From: Tersicoccus mangrovi
GTDB taxonomy: Bacteria > Actinomycetota > Actinomycetes > Actinomycetales > Micrococcaceae
Length of the DNA: 64,000 nt
NCBI RefSeq assembly: GCF_036881825.1
Contig: NZ_JBAJMW010000005.1
Location: 62,001-126,000, forward strand
Direction: 5' to 3'
In this document: one piece after another, positions 53,519-61,200 of the stretch
Layout of the letters: every line of letters begins with the position of its first letter
Position numbering within the stretch: the stretch's first letter is position 1
Translations under genes and position numbers: made by a program
Notes under the pieces: model-generated
The model's database searches: none
What the model saw: only the letters and a program-made list of their open reading frames with translations
What the model was told of the DNA's origin: nothing

Positions 53519-53620
53519 GTTCCAGCCCCCTGTTCCGGCGGGCGCCCGGTCTCGCCCTCGACCCGCCGTCCCCACGGCGGTCCGCGCCCGTTGATCGCCA
53601 ACTCTACTAAGTTATGCATC

Positions 53621-54619
53621 ATGCGCCAGTTGCTGGTGACGGGGGGAGCCGGTTTCATCGGTTCGAACTTCGTCCGTCATGTCCTCGCCCACACCGACGA
53701 CGCCATCACCGTCCTCGACAGCTTCACCTATGCCGCCAGTGAGGACGCGCTCGGCGCGCTGGATCCGGGGCGGGTCCGGGTGGTGCGCGGGGACGTGACC
53801 GACGCGGGAACCGTCGACGAGCTGGTGGCCCGGCACGACGCGGTGGTGCACTTCGCGGCCGAGACGCACAACGACAACTCCCTCGCCTCGCCCGCCCCCT
53901 TCGTGCAGACGAACGTCATCGGCACGTTCACCCTGCTCGAGGCGGTCCGCCGGCACGGGACGCGCTTCCACCACATCTCCACGGACGAGGTGTTCGGTGA
54001 CCTCGAGCTGGACGACCCGGCGCGGTTCACGGAGTCCACCCCGTACAACCCGTCGAGCCCCTACTCGTCGACGAAGGCGAGCTCGGACCTGCTGGTGCGG
54101 GCCTGGGTGCGCTCGTTCGGCATCCCGGCGACCATCAGCAACTGCTCGAACAACTACGGGCCGTGGCAGCACGTCGAGAAGTTCATTCCCCGCCAGATCA
54201 CCAACCTCCTCTCGGGCTCCCGCGCACGCCTCTACGGGGACGGGCGGCACGTGCGGGACTGGATCCACGCCGACGACCACTCCTCCGGGGTGCTCGCCGT
54301 CCTCGACCGTGGTGCCCTCGGTGAGACGTACCTCATCGGCGCGGACAACGAGCGCAGCAACCGGGACGTGCTCGCCCTGATCCTGCGGTCGATGGGCCGG
54401 GACGAGGACGACCTCGACCTGGTCGCCGACCGCGCCGGTCACGACCGCCGCTACGCGATCGACGCCACCCGACTGCGGGAGGAACTGGGCTGGCGGCCGC
54501 GGTTCGGGGACTTCGAGGCGGGACTGGCGGACACGATCGACTGGTACCGCGACCACGAGGAGTTCTGGCGCCCCGCCAAGGACGCCACCGAGGCGGCGTA
54601 CGCGGCGAAGGGACAATGA
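53621..54619 (+). CDS. rfbB: dTDP-glucose 4,6-dehydratase
   Basis: A 332-residue extended SDR enzyme, step two of dTDP-rhamnose synthesis. Features: LLVTGGAGFIGSNFVRH, FAAETHNDNSL (where the family usually has AESHVDRS), STDEVFGDL, the YSSTKAS active-site YxxxK, NNYGPWQHVEKFIPR and DWIHADDHSSGV. The ATG at 53621 has no Shine-Dalgarno sequence and AT-rich -10-like sequences directly upstream (TACTAA, TATGCA), so it may be leaderless. Overlaps the next gene (ATGA). Confidence 0.95.
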   Translation: MRQLLVTGGAGFIGSNFVRHVLAHTDDAITVLDSFTYAASEDALGALDPGRVRVVRGDVTDAGTVDELVARHDAVVHFAAETHNDNSLASPAPFVQTNVIGTFTLLEAVRRHGTRFHHISTDEVFGDLELDDPARFTESTPYNPSSPYSSTKASSDLLVRAWVRSFGIPATISNCSNNYGPWQHVEKFIPRQITNLLSGSRARLYGDGRHVRDWIHADDHSSGVLAVLDRGALGETYLIGADNERSNRDVLALILRSMGRDEDDLDLVADRAGHDRRYAIDATRLREELGWRPRFGDFEAGLADTIDWYRDHEEFWRPAKDATEAAYAAKGQ

Positions 54620-56052
54620 GCATGGGCAGCTCCTCGCCGGGACCGACGGGCCTGCGGTCCGAACCGACCGCCATCGACGGCCTGGTGCTGCTGGAGCTGC
54701 CGGTGCACGCGGACGCCCGCGGCTGGTTCAAGGAGAACTGGCAGCGGGAGAAGATGTCCGGCCTCGGGCTCGGGGACTTCGCGCCCGTGCAGAACAACAT
54801 CTCGTTCAACACCCGGCCCGGCACCACCCGCGGCATCCACGCGGAGCCGTGGGACAAGTTCGTCTCCGTGGCCAGCGGGCGGATCTTCGGCGCGTGGGTC
54901 GACCTGCGCGACGGTCCCGGGTTCGGCCGGGTGGTCACCGCGGAGATCGGCCCCGGGTCGGCGGTATTCGTCCCCCGCGGCGTGGGCAACGCGTTCCAGA
55001 CCCTCGAGGCGGACACGGCCTACACCTACCTGGTGAACGACCACTGGAGCGCCGCCGCCCAGGCCCGTTACACGTACCTGAACCTGGCGGACGAGACCGT
55101 GCGAATCCCCTGGCCCATCGACCTGGCCGAGGCGGAGGTCTCCGCCGCGGACCGGGCGCACCCGCGGCTGGCCGACGTCACACCGATGGCCGGGCGCGGC
55201 ACCATCGTGCTCGGTGCCGGCGGCCAGGTGGGCCGGGCCCTGCGGTCGGTCCTCCCGGCGGCGCGGTTCCTCGGACGGGCCGACGTGGATCTGACGGATC
55301 CTGCGGCGGTCGAGTCCCTCGACGTCGACGGGGTCGGGACCATCGTTAACGCCGCCGCCTACACCGCCGTCGACGCGGCCGAGACCGAGGAGGGCCGGCA
55401 GGCGGCCTGGACCGTCAACGCCACCGCCGTCGCCGCGCTCGCCCGGCTGGCCGCGCGCCACCAGCTCACGCTCGTGCAGATCTCCACGGACTACGTGTTC
55501 GACGGTGCCGTCCCGGAGCACGAGGAGGACGAGCCGCTCAGCCCGCTGGGCGTGTACGGGCAGTCCAAGGCCGCCGGGGAGCTCGCCGCCGCCGGCGCTC
55601 CGCGGCACTACGTCGTGCGGACCAGCTGGGTGGTGGGCGACGGCGCCAACTTCGTGCGCACCATGGTCGGCCTCGCCGCACGCGGGGTGCGCCCGTCCGT
55701 GGTGGACGACCAGATCGGCCGCCTCACCTTCGCCGACGACGTCGCCGCCGGCATCGCGCATCTGCTCGCCGGCGGCGCCCCGTACGGGACCTACCACCTG
55801 ACCGGCGCCGGTCCCGCGCAGTCGTGGGCACAGATCGCCGCCGACGTGTTCCGGCTGTCCGGCGCGGATCCCGCCGCGGTGACCCCGGTGTCCACGGAGC
55901 AGTACCTGGCCGGCCGGGCCGCCGCTCCGCGGCCGGTGCACAGCACCCTGTCCACGGCCAGGCTTCAGGCCACGGCCTTCACCCCCCGGCCGGTCGAGCC
56001 GGCGCTCGCCGCCTACGTGGCGTCCCTGGTCGAGGCGGACACGCGCAGCTGA
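54616..56052 (+). CDS. rfbC-rfbD: Fused dTDP-4-dehydrorhamnose 3,5-epimerase / dTDP-4-dehydrorhamnose reductase
   Basis: A 478-residue bifunctional enzyme. Residues ~15-185 are an RmlC cupin epimerase (DARGWFKENWQREKM, QNNISFNTRPGTTRGIHAEP). Residues ~195-478 are an RmlD reductase (IVLGAGGQVGRAL, NAAAYTAVDAAE, ISTDYVFDG, VYGQSKAAGE). In the epimerase half GIHAEPWDKF replaces the usual G-x-H-x-Q stretch but keeps the catalytic His. Together with rfbA and rfbB the complete dTDP-L-rhamnose pathway is present. The fusion is common in Micrococcales and ensures equal amounts of both activities. Confidence 0.94.
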   Translation: MSMGSSSPGPTGLRSEPTAIDGLVLLELPVHADARGWFKENWQREKMSGLGLGDFAPVQNNISFNTRPGTTRGIHAEPWDKFVSVASGRIFGAWVDLRDGPGFGRVVTAEIGPGSAVFVPRGVGNAFQTLEADTAYTYLVNDHWSAAAQARYTYLNLADETVRIPWPIDLAEAEVSAADRAHPRLADVTPMAGRGTIVLGAGGQVGRALRSVLPAARFLGRADVDLTDPAAVESLDVDGVGTIVNAAAYTAVDAAETEEGRQAAWTVNATAVAALARLAARHQLTLVQISTDYVFDGAVPEHEEDEPLSPLGVYGQSKAAGELAAAGAPRHYVVRTSWVVGDGANFVRTMVGLAARGVRPSVVDDQIGRLTFADDVAAGIAHLLAGGAPYGTYHLTGAGPAQSWAQIAADVFRLSGADPAAVTPVSTEQYLAGRAAAPRPVHSTLSTARLQATAFTPRPVEPALAAYVASLVEADTRS

Positions 56053-56067
56053 CCGTAGGTTGCCCCG

Positions 56068-56517
56068 TCAGGCCTCGACGTCGCGTGCGGCCACCGGCTC
56101 GGCGAGCAGGTCCAGCGCGGCCCGCAGCTTCGTGCTGGACGTGTGCAGCGTGTACGGGAAGTAGACGACCTCGACGCCGACCGCGGCGAACTCACGCTCG
56201 AGCCGCAGGCCGCGCTCGGTCCCGCGCCAGTCGTCACCCTTGAAGAAGTGCGTGAACCGCAGCTCGCGCCACGTGTCCAGCTTGTCCGGCACCACCTCGG
56301 CGTGCACCTGGTCCACGTACCGGATGTGCTCGACGATCTCGAGCCGCTCGGCGAGCGGCACCACCGGGCGCCGTCCCTTGGTCAGTTCGAGCATCTCGTC
56401 GGAGACGACCCCGGCGATCAGGTGATCGCAGCGGCTGCGCGCCTGGCGCAGGATGTTCAAATGCCCGACGTGGAACAGGTCGAATGCGCCCGCCGCGTAC
56501 CCCACGCGTATGGCCAT
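56068..56517 (-). CDS. Glycerol-3-phosphate cytidylyltransferase-like protein (TagD-like)
   Basis: A 149-residue nucleotidyltransferase of the cytidylyltransferase superfamily. It has the nucleotide-binding GAFDLFHVGHLNILRQA with the HxGH motif, KGRRPVVPLAERLEIVEHI, the KGDDWRGTERG segment and TSSTKLRA near the C-terminus in place of RTxGISTT. The overall length matches TagD/GCT, which make CDP-glycerol for teichoic acid. Other members activate different small phosphates, so the exact substrate is not certain. Convergent with rfbC-rfbD, 15 bp between stops. GGGGGGA precedes the ATG. Confidence 0.85.
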   Translation of the reverse strand: MAIRVGYAAGAFDLFHVGHLNILRQARSRCDHLIAGVVSDEMLELTKGRRPVVPLAERLEIVEHIRYVDQVHAEVVPDKLDTWRELRFTHFFKGDDWRGTERGLRLEREFAAVGVEVVYFPYTLHTSSTKLRAALDLLAEPVAARDVEA

Positions 56518-56596
56518 GGATGGTCCCCCCGTGACTCGATGCCCGCACGGCCCCACGCCGCGGATTCCGAGGCGACACGCCACTGTTCCGGGCGTC

Positions 56597-57286
56597 TCAC
56601 CCTCTTGAGCGCCGATTATGCCATCGTCCACGGGGCCCGTCACGGTGTCGGCCGCGCGAGGACGCGGGCGACGGACCGTGGGGGGGCGCCTCGTCCGGCA
56701 CCGTGCTCAGGATCGACGCGACGGCCGCGGACACCGACTCGATCTCGTCGAGGACGCGTGCGTGCTTCCACCGGCCGGCCTCGTGACCGTCGTCGATGTC
56801 CAGGAGCGAGCCCGGACCTGCGTGACGTGCTCGCATGCGTTGCAGCGGATCGACGACCGGGACGCGGATCACCAGGCGCGGTCGCGCTCGGTCGAGGTCG
56901 GCCAGTGACCCGACGACGTCGGTCGGGTCCGTCCAGCCGAACTGGTCGACGAGGTCGACGAACTCGCGCAGCGTGAAGGTGCGGGCGCGAGCCTCGGGCA
57001 CCAGCCGGTTCACGGCAGACCGGTGCGCGCGTTCCGCCGTCAGGATCAGATCGGCGGCCAGGACGTGGGCCTCTCTCAACGTCGTCGCCGCACCGGCAGC
57101 GACGCGCTCCTGCGGGGAACCGCTCAGCCGCTCCGCGACCCGGGAGCAGACGGTCAGGTCGTCGCCGGACCTGACGCCGGCGCTGACGACCGACCAGTCC
57201 CCCGCGCCCAGACTCGTGATGACCGCCTCGGCGTAGCGGGAACGGCAGACGTTCGCCGTGCACACGACCAGCAGCGTCCTCGCCAT
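56597..57286 (-). CDS. Low-molecular-weight protein-tyrosine phosphatase
   Basis: A 229-residue phosphatase with the P-loop at its N-terminus: VVCTANVCRSRYAEAV (catalytic Cys9, Arg15, fitting CX5R). The general-acid region near the C-terminus is less clear than in classic LMW-PTPs, and the last ~25 residues are a basic tail. Encoded divergently from the Wzz/BY-kinase gene, it is the probable enzyme that dephosphorylates that kinase in polysaccharide chain-length control. Longer than the usual 150-170 residues. Confidence 0.88.
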   Translation of the reverse strand: MARTLLVVCTANVCRSRYAEAVITSLGAGDWSVVSAGVRSGDDLTVCSRVAERLSGSPQERVAAGAATTLREAHVLAADLILTAERAHRSAVNRLVPEARARTFTLREFVDLVDQFGWTDPTDVVGSLADLDRARPRLVIRVPVVDPLQRMRARHAGPGSLLDIDDGHEAGRWKHARVLDEIESVSAAVASILSTVPDEAPPHGPSPASSRGRHRDGPRGRWHNRRSRG

Positions 57287-57388
57287 CCCGTCCCCACCAT
57301 CTCCGCGTGGCCTCCCCGCCCGGGCGTCGACCGGCGTCGGTCGGTCACCTCGCGCACTCTCGGCCCGCTCAGAGCCTTGACGCTACTC

Positions 57389-57394
57389 TATAGA
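57389..57394 (+). promoter_or_regulatory. -10 box (TATAGA) upstream of the tyrosine kinase gene
   Basis: TATAGA ends seven bases before the ATG at 57402, so a transcript could begin at that ATG. A second in-frame start, GTG at 57429, has a strong GAGGGGGG site ~9 nt upstream. The two signals imply different start codons. Confidence 0.5.
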
Positions 57395-57401
57395 CGGGGA
57401 A

Positions 57402-58856
57402 ATGCTTCTTGAGGGGGGTGGGTCATTCGTGGAACCCAATGACGTATCGCGAATCGTCAAACGTTACTGGGCGGCGGTCGTCCTGTTGTCCGTGCTGGGG
57501 GGCCTCGTCGCGGGGCTGTTCGCCCTGTCCATACCGGACAGCTTCCGGTCGACGAGCCGGCTGTTCGTGTCGACGCAGCGGGGCCAGTCGGTCCAGGAGC
57601 TGGTCCAGGGGTCGACGTTCACCCAGGACCAGGTCCTCTCCTATTCCGAGCTGGCGACCTCACCGGTGGTCCTGGACCCGGTCCGCGCGAAGCTGAGGCT
57701 CACCACCTCGACCGCCGCCCTGGCTCGTCAGATCTCCGTCAACGTGCCTCTCAACACGGTGATCATCGAGGTGACGGCGGTGAGCGGTTCGGCCGCGGAC
57801 GCCGCGGTGCTCTCCAACGCCGTGAGCGACTCCCTCGCCACCGAGGTGGAGCGGCTCGCTCCGCTCGGTCCGAAGAACGAGGCCTCGGTCGTCCTGACCA
57901 AGGTCTCCCCGGCCAACGCTCCGAACGCGCCGTTCGCACCGGACACCAAGGTGTACGTGCTGATCGGGCTGGCCGTCGGTTTCGCGGTCGCCCTGCTGTA
58001 CGCCTTCGCGCGGGAGGTCCTGGACACCCGGATCCAGCACGACGGAGACGTCGCCCGGGTGGCCGACGCGCCGGTGCTGGCGAGCCTGACCCGGCTGTCG
58101 ACACGCCGATCCTCCTCCTCCGTGATGCTCACCGATCCGCAGTCGAGCGCCGCCGAGTCCTACCGCCTGCTGCGCACCAACCTCGAGTTCATGGAGGTCG
58201 ACGCTCCGCTACGCACCATCGTCGTGACGTCACCGTCGTCGGGCGAGGGCAAGACGACGACCGCGCTGGGCCTCGCGCTCGCCGTTGCGGAGTCGGGCGT
58301 ACGCGTCCTGCTGGTTGACGCCGACCTGCGCCGTCCCGGGGTCGCCGGTCGCCTGCAGATCGACCCCGGGCGGGGACTGTCCAGCATGCTGATCGGGCAG
58401 GCCGATGTGGCGCAGGCCGTCGTCCGGCTCGATGCCATCGACGTCCTGCCCGCCGGCCCGGTGCCGCCCAACCCCAATCAGCTGCTCAACTCGGCGGCGG
58501 CCGAATCGCTGATCGCCGAACTCGGGCGACAGTACGACATCATCGTGATCGACACGGCGCCCTTGTTGCCCGTCACCGACACCCTGCCCCTGTCGAAGCT
58601 CGCCGACGGGACCATCGTGGTCATCCGTACCGGGCACACGCGTCGGACGCAGCTGCGGCACGCGCTCGAGGCGTTGAACACCATCCACGCACCGGTGCTC
58701 GGCGTCGCCATGAACCGGGTCAAGGCCCGCAAACGGGGTGCGTACTACGTGCAGGACACCGGGGTTCGTGAGGAACCGGTGAGGCCGGGCGACGCGCGGC
58801 GGCGTCGGGCCTCGCCCGTCCCGGTGGCCTCCGGCAGCACGCCCGCACCGCGGTGA
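57402..58856 (+). CDS. Polysaccharide chain-length determinant / BY-kinase fusion (Wzz-Wzc type)
   Basis: A 475-484-residue protein: Wzz-like region with two transmembrane helices (about residues 23-45 and 185-207) and a cytoplasmic bacterial tyrosine kinase domain. The kinase has SSGEGKTTTALGLA (Walker A), VLLVDADLRRP (Walker A') and IVIDTAPLLP (Walker B). The C-terminal tail contains only one Tyr pair (AYYVQD) instead of the Tyr cluster typical of BY-kinases. It should regulate length and export of the polysaccharide. Family alignment and ribosome site favour the GTG at 57429; the leaderless layout favours ATG 57402. It overlaps the next gene (GTGA), beginning a four-gene coupled operon. 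Confidence 0.91.
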   Translation: MLLEGGGSFVEPNDVSRIVKRYWAAVVLLSVLGGLVAGLFALSIPDSFRSTSRLFVSTQRGQSVQELVQGSTFTQDQVLSYSELATSPVVLDPVRAKLRLTTSTAALARQISVNVPLNTVIIEVTAVSGSAADAAVLSNAVSDSLATEVERLAPLGPKNEASVVLTKVSPANAPNAPFAPDTKVYVLIGLAVGFAVALLYAFAREVLDTRIQHDGDVARVADAPVLASLTRLSTRRSSSSVMLTDPQSSAAESYRLLRTNLEFMEVDAPLRTIVVTSPSSGEGKTTTALGLALAVAESGVRVLLVDADLRRPGVAGRLQIDPGRGLSSMLIGQADVAQAVVRLDAIDVLPAGPVPPNPNQLLNSAAAESLIAELGRQYDIIVIDTAPLLPVTDTLPLSKLADGTIVVIRTGHTRRTQLRHALEALNTIHAPVLGVAMNRVKARKRGAYYVQDTGVREEPVRPGDARRRRASPVPVASGSTPAPR

Positions 58857-59863
58857 CGGCGGTTCCCGGCGAGTACAGGACGCCGCGCAGGCTCGGCATC
58901 GTCGTGGTCAACTACGGGTCCTGCGAACTCCTCCGCGCCAATCTGCGCGGCGTGACCGCTCACCAGGAGGACGGCATCGTCGTCGTGGTCGACAACCTGT
59001 CCACGGCCCGTCAGCGCGAGGACGTCGAGGCACTGGTATCGGAGGAGGGATGGGTCGGCGTCTATCCCGAGGCCAACCTCGGCTTCGGAGGCGGCATGAA
59101 TGTGGGTGTCGCTGCCGCGGTGGGCGCCGGCGCCACCGACCTACTGCTGCTCAATCCCGATGCGACGATCGGGGCCGACGACGTCGCGGCCCTGCGCGCT
59201 GCCGTTCACCGGGACCCGATGCAGCTCGTGGCCCCGGTCGTTCGACGGCCGGACGGGACCCTGTGGTCCGCGGGGTCCGACCTGTACCTGCGCACGGGTC
59301 TGATGCGGTCCCGGCGACGACGCACCGACACGGCCGGGCCGACCCGCGAATGGCTCTCCGGAGCATGTCTGATGCTGACCGCTTCCCTCTGGCGCACGGT
59401 CGGCGGCTTCAGTGAGGCGTACTTCCTCTACTGGGAGGACGTCGACCTGTCGCATCGTGTGCTCGACGCCGGCGGCAGCCTCCGCGTCGTGGACGAAGCG
59501 AGCGCCGTGCACGACGAGGGGGCCACTCACCGTCTCGAGCGGCAGCTCGGCAAGTCCGCGACGTACTACTACTACAACACCCTCAACCGGCTGCGCTACG
59601 CGGTGGACCATCTTCCCGTCCGCGGCCGCCTGCAGTGGCTCGCGCTGGCGCCGTGGGCTGCCCGCGACATCCTGCTCCAGGGCGGTCGTCGCCAGCTGCT
59701 CCGCCCCGTGATTCCTCTCGGTGCCGTGCTGAGGGGAACCGTGGCGGGCGGCGGGCTGGTGGTCCGCTCGCTGTTGCCCTCCGGATCAGTGCGACGCGGG
59801 ACGACCGCTGCCGAGCCGACGGATCCCCCGGGCAGGCACCTCCCGGTCGGACCTGAGCCGTGA
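58853..59863 (+). CDS. Glycosyltransferase family 2 (rhamnosyltransferase-like)
   Basis: A 336-residue GT-A enzyme. Features are GIVVVNYGSCELLRANL, the donor-binding VVDNLS, NLGFGGGMNVG, LLLLNPDATI with the DxD-equivalent, and FLYWEDVDLSHRVLDAGG. The combination of NxGFGGG and WEDVDL is typical of WbbL-type rhamnosyltransferases, which fits the dTDP-rhamnose genes next door. Membrane-associated C-terminus with hydrophobic stretches. GTG start overlaps the kinase stop. Confidence 0.9.
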   Translation: MTAVPGEYRTPRRLGIVVVNYGSCELLRANLRGVTAHQEDGIVVVVDNLSTARQREDVEALVSEEGWVGVYPEANLGFGGGMNVGVAAAVGAGATDLLLLNPDATIGADDVAALRAAVHRDPMQLVAPVVRRPDGTLWSAGSDLYLRTGLMRSRRRRTDTAGPTREWLSGACLMLTASLWRTVGGFSEAYFLYWEDVDLSHRVLDAGGSLRVVDEASAVHDEGATHRLERQLGKSATYYYYNTLNRLRYAVDHLPVRGRLQWLALAPWAARDILLQGGRRQLLRPVIPLGAVLRGTVAGGGLVVRSLLPSGSVRRGTTAAEPTDPPGRHLPVGPEP

Positions 59864-61200
59864 CCGTCGCCCTCTCGGTGCTGGCGCGCGGGGTCTCCCT
59901 GGCGATCTCGCTCGTGTGCGGAGTGCTGACCGCTCGATTGATCCTCGGTCAGGCGGGGGTCGAGTACTACGCGCTCTACACCCTGGTGACCGCCCTGCCC
60001 AGCCTGATCTCCTTCTCCGACCTCGGAGCCGGAGCCACCGTCGTGAACGCCGCCGCGACGAGCGACGACGTGCGCGCCGACCCGGGCGTCCGCATCATCG
60101 TGACCTCCGTGGGCCGGGTGATGCTCACGTTCGCCGCCGTCGGGCTGATGCTCGATCTCCTTCTCCTGGTCACCGGCGGGTGGACGGTCGCGCTGGGGGA
60201 CGCCGGTCGCATCCCCGGCGCACCGCAGTGCGCTTTCCTGGCGCTGTGCATCTTCTGCGGCGGAATACCCCTGGGCATCTGGCAACGGATCCTGCTCGGG
60301 CTCGGCAAGAACCACGTCGTCATCATGGTCCAGCTCGTCCAGGGCCCCCTGAACCTCCTCCTGGTGTGGATGCTGGTGCGTCTCGTCGGACACCCCGCCT
60401 ATCCCTACATCGCGATGTCGTCGATGATCGCGGGCCTCGTAGTGGCTGTCACCGGATTCACCCTCGTGTGGTGGCGTACGGCTCCCCTTCTGCCCTCCAC
60501 CGCCCGGGACCTGCTGCGCGTCCGGGCGGTACCCGGCGCACGAGTCATGGACGTCGGCTGGCCGATGCTCGCTCAGCTGCTGGCCACGCCCCTGTCGATG
60601 ACCATGCAGCGGTACATCCTCGCCCAGCACGCCCCGGCGGCCGATGTCGCCGTGTACGCGTCGGCCGGGCAGGTCTTCTTCGCGCTCTCCGGACTGATCA
60701 GCGCCGGAGGCACGGCCCTCTGGCCCGCCTACGCGCGCGCCCGTCACCGGGGGGAACTGACCCGGGGGCCGTTCGGACTGGCCCTGCTCTTCGTGGTGGC
60801 GACCGTGGTGATCGGAAGCATCATCGCCGTGTCCTCCCCCTGGCTGTTCGGCTTCATCACGAACGGCCGCCTCAGCATCCCCGGCCCCGTGCTGGCCTGG
60901 TTCACCGCGATGATCGCGATGCAGGCCGCCCTGTACCCCCTGGGCATGTTCATCATGGATCGCCCCGGGCTGCGCTTCCAGGTGGCACCCGCCCTGCTCA
61001 TGGCGGGTGCGACTATCGCTCTGTCGATCCTGCTGACGCCGGTCTGGGGAGTGGTCGGGCCTCTCGCGGCCAACACGGTGTCGGTCCTCCTGCTGCAGAT
61101 CATCCCGTTCACGTTCTACATCCGCCGTCACCGGCAGCGGCTGCTCACACCGGCTCCGGCCACAGGGGCCCAGCCGGTGCGGGACCGGGAGCACCGATGA
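59860..61200 (+). CDS. Polysaccharide flippase-like membrane protein (Wzx/MATE-like)
   Basis: A 446-residue protein of about twelve helices with the MOP/MATE-superfamily layout: conserved start ARGVSLAISLVCGVLTARLI, FSDLGAGATVVNAAA in helix 2-3, and GTALWPAYARARHRGEL after helix 7. Expected to move lipid-linked repeat units across the membrane. Overlaps the genes on both sides by 4 bp. Confidence 0.87.
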   Translation: MTVALSVLARGVSLAISLVCGVLTARLILGQAGVEYYALYTLVTALPSLISFSDLGAGATVVNAAATSDDVRADPGVRIIVTSVGRVMLTFAAVGLMLDLLLLVTGGWTVALGDAGRIPGAPQCAFLALCIFCGGIPLGIWQRILLGLGKNHVVIMVQLVQGPLNLLLVWMLVRLVGHPAYPYIAMSSMIAGLVVAVTGFTLVWWRTAPLLPSTARDLLRVRAVPGARVMDVGWPMLAQLLATPLSMTMQRYILAQHAPAADVAVYASAGQVFFALSGLISAGGTALWPAYARARHRGELTRGPFGLALLFVVATVVIGSIIAVSSPWLFGFITNGRLSIPGPVLAWFTAMIAMQAALYPLGMFIMDRPGLRFQVAPALLMAGATIALSILLTPVWGVVGPLAANTVSVLLLQIIPFTFYIRRHRQRLLTPAPATGAQPVRDREHR

